From: Marivita sp.
Lineage (GTDB): Bacteria; Pseudomonadota; Alphaproteobacteria; Rhodobacterales; Rhodobacteraceae
NCBI RefSeq assembly: GCF_020055635.1
Contig: NZ_JAIPUT010000038.1
Coordinates: 1-42,618 of the forward strand
DNA: 42,618 nt
Direction: 5' to 3'
The notes under the pieces: model-generated
Told to the model about the DNA's origin: nothing
Seen by the model: only the letters and a program-made list of their open reading frames with translations
Databases searched by the model: none
Translations under genes and position numbers: made by a program
In this document: positions 8,572 to 16,936 of the stretch, piece after piece
How the letters are laid out: every line of letters starts with the position of its first letter
How positions within the stretch are numbered: the first letter of the stretch is position 1

Positions 8572-10086
8572 ATGGCCAGCCTGACCCCCGATTTCGACAG
8601 CTTTGCCCGCGCCTTCGAGGCCGGACACAACCAGGTTGTCTACGCCCGCCTCGCCGCCGATCTCGACACGCCGGTGTCGCTGATGCTGAAACTCACCGGG
8701 GCAGCCAAGGATGCCTTTGTGCTGGAAAGCGTCACGGGCGGCGAAGTGCGCGGCCGCTATTCGATCATCGGCATGAAACCCGACGTGATCTGGCAGTGCC
8801 ACGGCACCCGAAGCCGCATCAACCGCGCCGCCCGCTACGACCCCGACGCATTCGAGCCGCAGGACGGAGACCCGCTCACCACCCTGCGTGCCCTGATCGC
8901 CGAATCGAAGATCGACCTGCCCGACGACCTGCCACAGGCCGCGGCGGGGCTTTTCGGCTATCTCGGCTACGACATGATCCGGCTGGTCGAACACCTGCCC
9001 AACGTCAATCCCGATCCGCTGGGCCTGCCCGACGCGGTCATGCTGCGCCCGTCCGTGGTGGCGGTGCTGGACGGCGTCAAGGGCGAGGTCACCGTCGTGT
9101 CCCCGGCCTGGGTCGCCGATGGCGTGACCGCGCGCGCCGCCTATGCCCAGGCCGCCGAGCGCGTCATGGACGCCGTGCGCGACCTCGAACGCGCCCTGCC
9201 GCAACAGGCCCGCGAAATGGGCGACGCCGCCGAGATCGCGCCCCCGGTGTCGAACTTCACCCACAAGGGCTACAAGCAGGCGGTCGAAAGGGCCAGGGAC
9301 TACATCCGCGCCGGCGACATCTTCCAGGTCGTGCCGGCGCAGCGCTGGACCCAGGATTTCCCGCTGCCGCCCTTCGCGCTCTACCGCTCGCTGCGGCGCA
9401 CCAACCCGTCGCCCTTCATGTTCTACTTCAATTTCGGCGGTTTCCAGGTGATCGGCGCGAGCCCCGAGATCCTCGTGCGGGTCTTCGGCAACGAAGTCAC
9501 CATCCGCCCGATCGCGGGCACCCGCCCGCGCGGCGCGACCCCGGCCGAGGACGACGCGCTCGAAGCCGATCTGCTGGGCGATGCCAAGGAATGCGCCGAA
9601 CACCTGATGCTGCTTGACCTGGGCCGCAACGACGTGGGCCGCGTGGCGAAAATCGGCACTGTGCGCCCAACCGAGAAATTCATCATCGAACGCTACAGCC
9701 ACGTCATGCATATCGTGTCGAACGTCGTGGGCGAACTGAGCGAAGAGCACGACGCCCTGTCCGCCCTTCTCGCGGGTCTGCCTGCCGGCACCGTGTCCGG
9801 CGCACCCAAGGTCCGCGCGATGGAGATCATCGACGAACTGGAACCGGAAAAGCGCGGCATCTATGGCGGCGGCGTCGGCTATTTCAGCGCCGGTGGGGAC
9901 ATGGACATGTGCATCGCGCTGCGCACGGCTCTGGTGAAAGACCAGAAACTCTACATCCAGGCCGGCGGCGGCGTTGTCTATGACAGCGATCCCGAAGCCG
10001 AGTACCAGGAAACCGTCCACAAATCGAACGCAATCCGGCGCGCCGCCGCCGACGCCGCGCGCTTTACCGGCAACGGCAACGCCTGA
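8572..10086 (+). CDS. trpE: Anthranilate synthase component I
   Basis: Large subunit of anthranilate synthase, which makes anthranilate from chorismate in the first committed step of tryptophan synthesis. The 504 residues comprise an N-terminal regulatory part with LLESVTGGEVRGRYSIIG-like tryptophan-site sequence (here VLESVTGGEVRGRYSIIGMKP) and the chorismate-binding domain: DIFQVVPAQRW, PSPFMFYFNF, GASPEILVR, RPIAGTRPRG, LLDLGRNDVGRV and PAGTVSGAPKVRAMEIIDELE. The glutaminase partner trpG is not adjacent: two REP-like elements in opposite orientation and then sufE on the other strand follow. No leader-peptide attenuator is possible in the 3-nt gap to the PpiD-like gene. Confidence 0.95.
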   Translation: MASLTPDFDSFARAFEAGHNQVVYARLAADLDTPVSLMLKLTGAAKDAFVLESVTGGEVRGRYSIIGMKPDVIWQCHGTRSRINRAARYDPDAFEPQDGDPLTTLRALIAESKIDLPDDLPQAAAGLFGYLGYDMIRLVEHLPNVNPDPLGLPDAVMLRPSVVAVLDGVKGEVTVVSPAWVADGVTARAAYAQAAERVMDAVRDLERALPQQAREMGDAAEIAPPVSNFTHKGYKQAVERARDYIRAGDIFQVVPAQRWTQDFPLPPFALYRSLRRTNPSPFMFYFNFGGFQVIGASPEILVRVFGNEVTIRPIAGTRPRGATPAEDDALEADLLGDAKECAEHLMLLDLGRNDVGRVAKIGTVRPTEKFIIERYSHVMHIVSNVVGELSEEHDALSALLAGLPAGTVSGAPKVRAMEIIDELEPEKRGIYGGGVGYFSAGGDMDMCIALRTALVKDQKLYIQAGGGVVYDSDPEAEYQETVHKSNAIRRAAADAARFTGNGNA

Positions 10087-10100
10087 AACGACCGGTGATC

Positions 10101-10225
10101 GGGGGGCTCTGCCCCCGCCGCGCTGCGCGCGTCTCCCCCGGGATACTTGCAAACCGGAGAAGATGGGGGACGGTCCTGTTTTCTCCGGTTCGGAAATATC
10201 CCGGGGGTTTGGGGGCAGAGCCCCC
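10101..10225. repeat. Inverted pair of REP-like elements (copies 2a and 2b)
   Basis: Copy 2a (10101-10162) is on the minus strand and copy 2b (10181-10225) on the plus strand, so the CTTCTCCGGTT ends face each other across about 18 nt. Copy 2a has an inner stem CGCGC-GCA-GCGCG; copy 2b has lost it and keeps only TTT before GGGGGCAGAGCCCCC. The pair fills the gap between the convergent genes trpE and sufE and could form a large cruciform or act as a two-way terminator. Confidence 0.8.
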
Positions 10226-10283
10226 AACGGCGGGACGACCCGCAGGGGCGGACCGCTGAACCTGCACGCCGCAGGCGTTCGAT

Positions 10284-10697
10284 TCAACTTGAAGAGGCGC
10301 GCGCAAACCCTTGCAAACGCTCGATCATCGCGCGCAGGCCGTTCGACCGCTGCGCCGACAAGTGATCGTTCAGCCCCAACCGGCCCAGTTCGGCGCGCGC
10401 GTCGATGGCGGCGACCTCAGCTGGCGGCAAGCCGTTGTAGAGCTTGCGCAGGACGGCGATCAGGCCGTTGACGATCATCGCATCCGACTCGCCCTCGAAC
10501 TGCACCCGGCCGGCATCGATCTGCGGATGCAGCCAGACTTGGCTGGCGCAGCCTTCGACCTTGGTGGCGGGCACTTTCAACGCCTCGGGCAACGGCTCCA
10601 TCGCCTTGCCGAGTTCGATCACCATGCGGTAGCGGTCTTCCCAGTCATCGAGAAACTCGAAATCCTCGACGATGTCTTCAAAGGCTTCGCTGGCCAT
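10284..10697 (-). CDS. sufE: SufE family cysteine desulfurase acceptor
   Basis: Takes persulfide sulfur from a cysteine desulfurase (SufS) and passes it on for Fe-S cluster assembly. The 137-residue length is right for SufE. The sulfur-accepting cysteine is Cys50 in KVEGCASQVWL, and LYNGLPPAEVAAID, LGLNDHLSAQRSNGL and MIERLQ are typical SufE stretches. It stands alone, not within a suf operon. The plus-strand neighbour trpE is convergent with the REP-like pair between them; the lipoprotein gene on the other side is divergent. Confidence 0.93.
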   Translation of the reverse strand: MASEAFEDIVEDFEFLDDWEDRYRMVIELGKAMEPLPEALKVPATKVEGCASQVWLHPQIDAGRVQFEGESDAMIVNGLIAVLRKLYNGLPPAEVAAIDARAELGRLGLNDHLSAQRSNGLRAMIERLQGFARASSS

Positions 10698-10842
10698 GCG
10701 GCTCTCCGGTCATTCGCTGTTCATGCAGTGTGGTTTCCGAACACCTAGGCAGAGCGGCGCAAAACGTCCAGCCCGGGCTTGACGCTTTTCAACGGCGGCG
10801 CAATCGGTTACGTCGAAAGGGCTAGAGGCAAAAGGACCGACC

Positions 10843-11358
10843 ATGCGCAAACCCGTGACGCTTCTGATCCTTGCAACCGTCGCATTGACCGGCTGCGCCG
10901 CGATAAACGAGTCGCGCTTCAATCCGCTCAACTGGTTCGGATCGAGCCAGCCCGACCCGGCGGCGATGGATGTCGCCAATGCCGAGGTGAATCCGCTGAT
11001 TCCGCAGCGGCGCATCTCGATCTTCCGCAGCAGTCAGCCCGAAGCCTTCCAGGGCCAGCCCGTTGCCGAGATCACCGAACTGCTGGTCGAGCGCCGTCCC
11101 GGCGGGGCGATCATCCGGGCCACGGGCCAGGCCAGCCGCGCCGGTCCCTTCGACGTGCGCCTGATAGCCGACACCACGGGCGAGGACCCGTCGGCGCTGG
11201 TGCTTGATCTCAAGGCGCTGCAATCGCTGGGTCCGCGCAATGTCGGACCGCGCGCGCGGCAGGTCACGGTGGCCCGGTGGATCACCGATCAGGACCTGCG
11301 CGGCATCCGCGCGATCACCGTGCGCGGCGCCACCAATGCCAGGACCGTGCGCCGTTAA
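10843..11358 (+). CDS. Small lipoprotein of unknown function
   Basis: A 171-residue predicted lipoprotein. The signal peptide MRKPVTLLILATVALTGCAA ends in a lipobox (LTGC), so Cys18 should be lipid-modified. The mature part has no family I can name; it contains RRISIFRS, ITELLVERRPGGAIIRATG and ALVLDLKALQSLGPRNVGPRARQVT, suggesting a compact mixed fold. AAGGA precedes the ATG by about 7 nt. Its 3' end overlaps the convergent rnd gene by 4 nt. It is probably a conserved Rhodobacteraceae hypothetical, but that needs a database search. Confidence 0.8.
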   Translation: MRKPVTLLILATVALTGCAAINESRFNPLNWFGSSQPDPAAMDVANAEVNPLIPQRRISIFRSSQPEAFQGQPVAEITELLVERRPGGAIIRATGQASRAGPFDVRLIADTTGEDPSALVLDLKALQSLGPRNVGPRARQVTVARWITDQDLRGIRAITVRGATNARTVRR

Positions 11359-12512
11359 AGCTCGATGATTTCGACGGACTTGCCCTTCGCGGCAAGCGCC
11401 ACGCGCCCGTCACACAGACGCAGCGCATCGTCGCCGAACACCTCGCGCCGCCAGCCGTGCAGCGCGGGCACATTGCGGTCCCCGCAGGCCAGCGCATCCA
11501 GTTCGGCCGAGGTGGCGATCAGCTTGGACGCCACACCCGAGCTTTCCGTCTTGGCCTTGAGCAACACCCGCAGAAGGTCTGCCAGCGCCGGGTTCACCTG
11601 CGGCGACGGGCGGGCCGCGTCGGGCGACGGCAACTGATCCTTGGGCAGGCTCTGGGCGTGGTGCACCGCTTGCAGGATCCCGTTGGCGATCTCGCCCTTG
11701 CGCGCCTCGCGCATCAGGAGCCGGGACCGCCCCAGCTCGGCCATGTCCTTGGGCTTGGTCGAGGCCAGTTCGACCAGCGCATCATCCTTGAACACCCGGC
11801 TGCGCGGCACGTTGCGCTCCTGTGCATGGATCTCGCGGAACCTGGCCAATTCCTTGACGATGGCCAGGAACCGCGGCGCATTGGACCGGGTCTTGACCCG
11901 CATCCACGCATCTTCGGGACGGGTGACATAGGTTTCCGGCGCCAGCAAGGTGGCGATTTCCTCTTCGACCCAGCGGTCGCGCCCGGTCTCGGCCAGCTTC
12001 TTGCGCAGGAATTCGTAGATCACCCGCAGATGGGTCACATCCGCCAGCGCGTAGGTCATCTGGCTGTCCGACAGCGGCCGGCGCGACCAGTCCGTGAAGC
12101 GCGACGACTTGTCGAGCGATTGCCTGGCGATCTTGCGCACAAGGGTCTCGTAGCCGACCTGTTCGCCAAATCCCGCAACCATCGCGGCGACCTGGCTGTC
12201 GAAGAGCGGTTTCGGGATCACGCCGTGATCGATGTAGAAGATCTCGAGGTCCTGCCGCGCCGCGTGGAACACCTTGACCACGTCCGGGTTGCGGAACAGA
12301 TCGAGCAGCGGTTCGAGCGACAGCCCTTCGGCCAACGGGTCGACCAGCGCCGCGTCGGTCTCGCCATCGCCGCGATAGGCCAGCTGGACAAGGCACAGCT
12401 TGGAATAATAGGTCCGTTCCCGCAGGAACTCGGTATCTACGGTCACGTAGGGTGTTTGCGCCGCGCGCTCGCAAAACGCGGCCAAGTCTGAAGTCGTGGT
12501 GATGATGTGCAT
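11355..12512 (-). CDS. rnd: Ribonuclease D
   Basis: 3'-5' exoribonuclease that trims tRNA and other structured RNA 3' ends. The 385-residue protein has a DEDD-type exonuclease domain: VTVDTEFLRERTYYSKLCLVQLA (D-x-E, motif I), VKVFHAARQDLEIF (motif II) and TDWSRRPLSDSQMTYALADVTHL (motif III, Tyr and Asp). An HRDC domain covers about residues 205-290 (RNVPRSRVFKDDALVELASTKP). The ATG at 12512 follows a short spacer from purN on the same strand. Overlap with the lipoprotein gene is tail to tail by 4 nt. Confidence 0.94.
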   Translation of the reverse strand: MHIITTTSDLAAFCERAAQTPYVTVDTEFLRERTYYSKLCLVQLAYRGDGETDAALVDPLAEGLSLEPLLDLFRNPDVVKVFHAARQDLEIFYIDHGVIPKPLFDSQVAAMVAGFGEQVGYETLVRKIARQSLDKSSRFTDWSRRPLSDSQMTYALADVTHLRVIYEFLRKKLAETGRDRWVEEEIATLLAPETYVTRPEDAWMRVKTRSNAPRFLAIVKELARFREIHAQERNVPRSRVFKDDALVELASTKPKDMAELGRSRLLMREARKGEIANGILQAVHHAQSLPKDQLPSPDAARPSPQVNPALADLLRVLLKAKTESSGVASKLIATSAELDALACGDRNVPALHGWRREVFGDDALRLCDGRVALAAKGKSVEIIEL

Positions 12513-12604
12513 AATTCGGGTCGTTCGTTATTCTTTTGAGTGCTGCACCCCAGCACGGGTATAGACGAAAAGCCAGGGCTTGCCTAGCGTCGGGGCCTCT
12601 GCCG

Positions 12605-13198
12605 TCAAGGCAGGTCGATGCGGTTGCGGTTTCCTTCGGCAAAGCGCCTGAGGACCAGCGGATAGAGCCGGTGTTCCTGCACCAGCACACGGGCGGCCAG
12701 GTCCTCTGCCGTGTCATTCGGTTCGATCGGCACCCGCGCCTGTCCCAGAACCTGCCCGCCATCGAGTTCGGCGGTGACCTCGTGCACGGAACAGCCCGCC
12801 TCTGCATCCCCCGCGTCAATCGCGCGTCGATGCGTGTGCAGGCCCTTGTATTTCGGCAAGAGCGACGGATGAATGTTCAGCATCCTGCCCTGCCAGCGCG
12901 TCACGAAGCCTTCGGTCAGCACCCGCATGAAGCCCGCAAGGCAGATGATGTCGGGCCGCGCCTGATCCAGCACCGTGTTCAGAGCCGCTTCAAAGGCCGG
13001 ACGATCCGACCCGAAGGGCCGGTGATCCACCACGGCCGTCGGAATGCCGCGCGCCCTGGCCTTGTCCAGCCCGCCCGCATCGGCGCGGTTCGACAGCACC
13101 AGAACGGCGCGCGCCGGGTGATCGCCGGTCATGTCCTGGGCGAGCGACACCATGTTCGACCCGCTACCCGAAATCAGGATCGCAACGCGTTTCGTCAA
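12605..13198 (-). CDS. purN: Phosphoribosylglycinamide formyltransferase
   Basis: Transfers a formyl group from 10-formyl-tetrahydrofolate to GAR in purine biosynthesis. The 197-residue protein shows the GAR-binding SGSGSNM near the N-terminus and [13 protein letters not shown]. The catalytic region [19 protein letters not shown] includes the conserved Asn and His, followed by [19 protein letters not shown] with the conserved Asp. The start codon overlaps the purM stop by 4 nt, so the two are translationally coupled. Confidence 0.95.
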   Translation of the reverse strand: MTKRVAILISGSGSNMVSLAQDMTGDHPARAVLVLSNRADAGGLDKARARGIPTAVVDHRPFGSDRPAFEAALNTVLDQARPDIICLAGFMRVLTEGFVTRWQGRMLNIHPSLLPKYKGLHTHRRAIDAGDAEAGCSVHEVTAELDGGQVLGQARVPIEPNDTAEDLAARVLVQEHRLYPLVLRRFAEGNRNRIDLP

Positions 13199-14241
13199 AG
13201 CAGCGCGCCCGTATAGGCCACACCTGCCGAGCCGGTCACGGTGCCGATCTCGGACACGGTTTCACCCGCCTCTTCCAAGGTGGCTTTCAGCGCTTCTGCC
13301 GTGTCAGGCGCCACCACGAGGATCATGCCGATGCCGCAGTTGAAGGTCTTGAGAAGTTCCGTCTCTGCCATGCCGCCGGTCTGCGCCAGCCACTGGAACA
13401 CCGGTGGCAGATCCCATGACGCGAGGTCGATCTGCGCGCCAAGGCCGTCGGGCAGAACGCGCGGCAGGTTCTCGGTCAGACCACCGCCGGTGATATGGGC
13501 CAGCGCATGCACACCGCCCGACCTGACCGCTGCCAGTGCCTGTTTCACGTAAAGCCGTGTCGGCGTCAGCAGAGCCGCGCCCAGCGATCCTTCAGCCCAC
13601 GGACATTGCGCGTCCCAGCCAAGACCAGACAGCTCGACCAGCTTGCGCACAAGGCTGTACCCGTTGGAATGCACGCCATCCGAGGCCAGCCCCAGCAGCA
13701 CGTCGCCCGCGGCCACATCCCTGGGCAGGTCGCTGCCCCGCTCCATCGCGCCCACGGCGAACCCTGCAAGATCGAAATCGCCCGCTGGATACATGCCCGG
13801 CATTTCCGCCGTCTCCCCCCCGATCAAGGCACAGCCCGACCGGGCACACCCCTCGGCGATGCCTTCGATCACCCGCGCTGCCGTGTCGGTGTCCAGCTTT
13901 CCGGTTGCGAAATAATCAAGAAAGAACAAAGGCTCCGCACCCTGACAGACCAGATCGTTGACGCACATCGCAACAAGGTCGATGCCCACGCCATCCACAT
14001 GGCCCGTATCAATCGCAATGCGCAGCTTGGTGCCCACGCCATCGGTCGCCGCCACCAGCACCGGATCGGTGAACCCCGCGCCCTTGAGGTCGAACAGCGC
14101 GCCAAACCCGCCAAGCCCCGACATCACACCCGGCCGCGCCGTGCGCTTGGCCGCGGGTTTGATCCGCTCGACCAGCGCATTGCCCGCGTCGATATCCACA
14201 CCCGCATCCGCGTAGGTGATGCCGTTCCTGCCGTCTGTCAT
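13195..14241 (-). CDS. purM: Phosphoribosylformylglycinamidine cyclo-ligase (AIR synthetase)
   Basis: ATP-dependent ring closure of FGAM to AIR in purine biosynthesis. The 348 residues match family length. Typical stretches are [20 protein letters not shown] at the N-terminus, [96 protein letters not shown] and [11 protein letters not shown]. It is the first gene of a purM-purN pair on the minus strand; tRNA with anticodon CAU lies divergently upstream. Confidence 0.96.
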   Translation of the reverse strand: MTDGRNGITYADAGVDIDAGNALVERIKPAAKRTARPGVMSGLGGFGALFDLKGAGFTDPVLVAATDGVGTKLRIAIDTGHVDGVGIDLVAMCVNDLVCQGAEPLFFLDYFATGKLDTDTAARVIEGIAEGCARSGCALIGGETAEMPGMYPAGDFDLAGFAVGAMERGSDLPRDVAAGDVLLGLASDGVHSNGYSLVRKLVELSGLGWDAQCPWAEGSLGAALLTPTRLYVKQALAAVRSGGVHALAHITGGGLTENLPRVLPDGLGAQIDLASWDLPPVFQWLAQTGGMAETELLKTFNCGIGMILVVAPDTAEALKATLEEAGETVSEIGTVTGSAGVAYTGALL

Positions 14242-14355
14242 TGCGCGCCCTCCGAAGGTCGCGGCTGCCTTAGCGCAGGCGGTCAGACGAGTCCATCATC
14301 CGCGTGCCGCACCTCTTGACGCGCCCCGGCGGTCTGCTACTGAAACACACATGGC

Positions 14356-14432
14356 GGGCCTGTAGCTCAATTGGTTAGAGCAGAGCGCTCATAACGCTTT
14401 GGTTGCGGGTTCAAGTCCTGCCGGGCCTACCA
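14356..14432 (+). tRNA. tRNA with anticodon CAU, probably tRNA-Ile2
   Basis: A 77-nt cloverleaf. Acceptor strands GGGCCTG and CGGGCCT pair with two G-U pairs; the D stem is GCTC/GAGC; the anticodon stem GAGCG/CGCTT encloses loop CTCATAA, giving CAT. The T arm contains GTTCAAG and CCA is encoded at 14430-14432. A CAU tRNA may be initiator Met, elongator Met or the Ile AUA tRNA whose C34 becomes lysidine. It lacks the three G-C pairs of the initiator anticodon stem. The acceptor and loop resemble Ile2; elongator Met remains possible. Confidence 0.9.
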
Positions 14433-14496
14433 TGTTCGCCTTTCCTGGCAAGAACGGCGCGACTTCGGTGTAAATCGCGCACCGAAAGCTCGACAG

Positions 14497-14514
14497 ATCG
14501 CGAAGGCGATTTTT
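14497..14514 (+). terminator. Possible intrinsic terminator after tRNA-CAU
   Basis: A short stem ATCGC-GAAG-GCGAT (14497-14510) runs directly into a T tract. It lies about 65 nt downstream of the tRNA and just before the convergent amidase gene. The stem is only 5 bp, so this is a weak call. Confidence 0.35.
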
Positions 14515-14529
14515 CAAACGCCAATCCGT

Positions 14530-15117
14530 TCATAACATGACCGGCAGCGGCAGGCTTGTGAAGTGATGGCAAAGCCGAATCTTCTGCATGTACCCAGCCC
14601 AGTCCCAGTTCGGCCCCGGACAATTGTGGTTCGTGGTGGCTATTTCCTGGTGTCCCAGGATATGAGTTCGGTCCAGAGGAATCGCATATTTGTTGCAGAG
14701 ATAGCGCACAAGCACCGCTGAGGACCAATACTGGATGTCGGTCGGACTTTCGCCACTCCGGTTGCTGGCGCCATGCTCGATCCCGATGCTTCTGCGATTT
14801 GCGCTTGATCCCGCGTGATGGGCGCGATCCTTTTCCTTGACCATCTGGTATACCTCACCGTCCTGACCGACGACATAGTGGCTGGACGTTCTGTTGGCGT
14901 TCTCCGACGTCGCAAAGGTGCTCACCGCGCTCGAGATGTTCACGCCACCCGTGATGTGGATGACGACGCGGTCAATGTCAGCCGGGCTGCGGTTTGATTC
15001 CGTGAAGTTGGTCGTGGCGGCAGGAACGAACCCTTCCGCCCAGATATATTCCGCGCTGTGACCACGGCGCGCATAATGGCCTGAATCCAAGGCTCTTTTC
15101 CACCAGGGTTTCGCCAT
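14530..15117 (-). CDS. Zinc N-acetylmuramoyl-L-alanine amidase (Amidase_2 / PGRP type)
   Basis: Predicted to cut the amide bond between muramic acid and the peptide of peptidoglycan. The 195 residues show the amidase_2 layout: VVIHITGG with zinc ligand His54, HYVVGQDGEVYQMV (about 80-93), RSIGIEHGAS (109-118), GHQEI with His156, and NCPGPNWDW with Cys166. The third ligand is therefore Cys, as in T7 lysozyme, instead of the Asp of AmiD; His156 to Cys166 spacing matches. There is no signal peptide or lipobox (MAKPWWKRALDSGHYARRG), unusual for a housekeeping amidase. The start at 15117 has AGGAGA 6 nt upstream; an in-frame ATG further up is less likely. Base composition appears somewhat less GC-rich than neighbours. 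A phage or effector origin is possible but no phage genes flank it. Confidence 0.85.
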   Translation of the reverse strand: MAKPWWKRALDSGHYARRGHSAEYIWAEGFVPAATTNFTESNRSPADIDRVVIHITGGVNISSAVSTFATSENANRTSSHYVVGQDGEVYQMVKEKDRAHHAGSSANRRSIGIEHGASNRSGESPTDIQYWSSAVLVRYLCNKYAIPLDRTHILGHQEIATTNHNCPGPNWDWAGYMQKIRLCHHFTSLPLPVML

Positions 15118-15244
15118 TGGAGATCTCCTGAAATGCATGAAATAAAAACAAGAATGGCGAGCCCCGCCGATGATTGTCAATTCCTTGTTGCGGGACATGG
15201 CATGGCATCAGCGGATTGGCGCTGCCGGAGACGGAAAGGTCGGA

Positions 15245-15946
15245 TCAGGAACGGTACCCTGCCCGCCAGAGCAGCGCATCGGCGATCATCTTGGGCACGT
15301 CCGGGTGCAGGCCAATGGGGTCGAGCACGATGCCCTCGAATCCCGACGCCGCCACCGCCTCTGGCAGGTCGTCCAGCACGTGCCCCCGCCTGGCGGCAAA
15401 GAACGGCAGGCAGATGGCGTTTGACCCCAAGCCCGACAGCGCATCGGTCAGCGACGGGTCTTCCTCGACAAAGCCGCAGCGGACGGAACGCGGGCCGAAA
15501 TCCGTTGCCACGCGGTCTGCAAAGGCGCGGGTCGCCTCGGATACGCGGCGCGACTTGCCGGACCCGTGTCCGGCGATCACCAGGTCCGTGTCGGACGGTT
15601 CAAGCGTCCGATCCGTACAGACCTGCCGCAGCCAAGTGGCGGCGAGCATCGGCAAGGTGCAGTCCAGACCGAAGCTGACCAGTTGCGGGCCAGCCCCGTC
15701 CGCCAGCCGTTTCGGCAATTGCACCTGCGTGAACCAGCCATCTGCCATGAACATCGGGTAGATCAACGCGCCGGGGCGCTCTGCCGACAGCGCCTCGATC
15801 CGGCCCTCCGCGGCCAGCGTCACCCCCTCGATCCGCGCGTCTGGCAGATGCGCTGCCACCGCGGCGGCCAAAGTCGCGATCTCGGCCTCGCCCGCACCGG
15901 GGGCCGAGGGTTGGCCGTGGCTGACGATCAGCGCGTCGAAGGACAT
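15245..15946 (-). CDS. CbiX/SirB-like chelatase family protein
   Basis: A 233-residue protein resembling CbiX-type sirohydrochlorin cobalto/ferrochelatases. Each of two repeated halves carries a candidate metal-binding His: LIVSHGQPS (His10) and LVIAGHGSGKSRR. The segments GALIYPMFMADGWFTQVQLPKRL and AICLPFFAARRGHVLDDLPEAV also fit this class. Chelatases of this family insert metal into sirohydrochlorin for siroheme or cobalamin synthesis. No other cobalamin or siroheme gene is nearby, so the physiological substrate is inferred only from family. It shares its strand with the SDR upstream (30-nt gap). Confidence 0.78.
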   Translation of the reverse strand: MSFDALIVSHGQPSAPGAGEAEIATLAAAVAAHLPDARIEGVTLAAEGRIEALSAERPGALIYPMFMADGWFTQVQLPKRLADGAGPQLVSFGLDCTLPMLAATWLRQVCTDRTLEPSDTDLVIAGHGSGKSRRVSEATRAFADRVATDFGPRSVRCGFVEEDPSLTDALSGLGSNAICLPFFAARRGHVLDDLPEAVAASGFEGIVLDPIGLHPDVPKMIADALLWRAGYRS

Positions 15947-15976
15947 GGGAAACTCCGCGTTTGTGTGCCGGAAATC

Positions 15977-16744
15977 CTAGCGCGGCGCCATGCGGATGGC
16001 ACCATCCAGCCGGATCACGTCACCGTTGAGCATCTGGTTCTCGACGATATGGCGCACGAGTTGGGCATATTCGGACGGCCCCCCGAGGCGCGACGGGAAC
16101 GGCACCTGCGCACCCAGGCTGTCCTGCACTTCCTGCGGCAGTCCTTCGAGCATCGGTGTCTTGAACAGCCCCGGAGCAATGGCGCAGACACGAATGCCCA
16201 GCTGCGCCAGATCCCGCGCCATCGGCAGGGTCATGCCCACCACGCCCCCCTTCGAGGCGGCATAGGCCACCTGCCCGACCTGGCCCTCATAGGCCGCAAC
16301 CGAAGCGGTGTTGACGATCACGCCGCGTGACCCGTCTTCGTCGAGCGGGTCGTTCCCGGCCATCAGCGCCGCCGCCTGCGAGGCCACGTTGAAGGTGCCG
16401 ATCAGGTTCACGCCGATCGTGGTGGCAAAGGTCTGCGCGTCATGCGCGGCACCTTTCGAGACGGTCTTGGCCGCCGGGGCGATGCCCGCGCAATTGACCG
16501 CGACATGCAGCGCCCCGTGACGGTCCCTGATCTGCGCCATGGCGTCGGACACGCTGCTCGGGTCGCTGACATCGGTCTCGATGAACAGGCCATCCAGCCG
16601 CGAGGCGGTCTCGGTGCCGGTGGCTGCATTGCGGTCGAGGATGACGATCCGGGTACCGGCCTGCGACAGGGTTTCCGCCGCCGCCGCGCCCAGGCCGGAG
16701 GCGCCGCCCGATATGACGGCCACGATGTCTTGCGTGATGTTCAT
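15977..16744 (-). CDS. SDR family 3-hydroxyacyl-CoA dehydrogenase-like oxidoreductase
   Basis: A 255-residue classical short-chain dehydrogenase. The nucleotide motif GGASGLG is at 13-19, the Asp after beta2 (ILDRN) indicates NAD preference, and NCAG sits at 84-87. The catalytic Ser148, Tyr161 and Lys165 are present (NTASVAAYEGQVGQVAYAASK). The long GNDPLDEDGSRGVIVNTASVAAYEGQ segment and the C-terminal HIVENQMLNGDVIRLDGAIRM are typical of type II (HSD17B10-like) 3-hydroxyacyl-CoA dehydrogenases, which act in fatty acid or branched-chain amino acid breakdown. The exact substrate is not provable here. ATG at 16744. Confidence 0.88.
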   Translation of the reverse strand: MNITQDIVAVISGGASGLGAAAAETLSQAGTRIVILDRNAATGTETASRLDGLFIETDVSDPSSVSDAMAQIRDRHGALHVAVNCAGIAPAAKTVSKGAAHDAQTFATTIGVNLIGTFNVASQAAALMAGNDPLDEDGSRGVIVNTASVAAYEGQVGQVAYAASKGGVVGMTLPMARDLAQLGIRVCAIAPGLFKTPMLEGLPQEVQDSLGAQVPFPSRLGGPSEYAQLVRHIVENQMLNGDVIRLDGAIRMAPR

Positions 16745-16841
16745 GCGCTCTGTCCTTTTCTGGCCTCTTGCTGGCGTTTGCGATCATTACGCGGCACGGC
16801 GCGCCGATGACAACCCTGCCCCGCACGGCGACTGCCGCGCC

Positions 16842-16910
16842 AAGCCCGTTGCAACGGGCTTTGACACGCGATTTCGAAATCGCGTATCAAGCGCCTTCGA
16901 AGGCGCTTGA
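16842..16910. repeat. Three consecutive perfect palindromes
   Basis: Three back-to-back perfect inverted repeats: 16842-16861 (stem AAGCCCGT, centre TGCA), 16866-16885 (stem ACGCGATT, centre TCGA) and 16887-16910 (stem TCAAGCGCCT, centre TCGA). Each can form a strong hairpin on either strand. They fill the gap between the divergent SDR and acyltransferase genes, and the third overlaps the most upstream possible start (TTG 16907) of the acyltransferase. Confidence 0.85.
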
Positions 16911-16936
16911 CCGCCGACATTCCGAGCAGGTTTTCC

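Noticed and set aside
8209-10287. 692-codon open frame antisense to trpE and the end of the PpiD-like gene
   Set aside because: Arises from third-position GC bias on the coding strand; no domain and no start context.
14356-15117. tRNA-anchored genomic island or prophage remnant
   Set aside because: Only one gene (the amidase) looks unusual; no integrase, no visible repeat of the tRNA 3' end nearby, and core genes resume at once.
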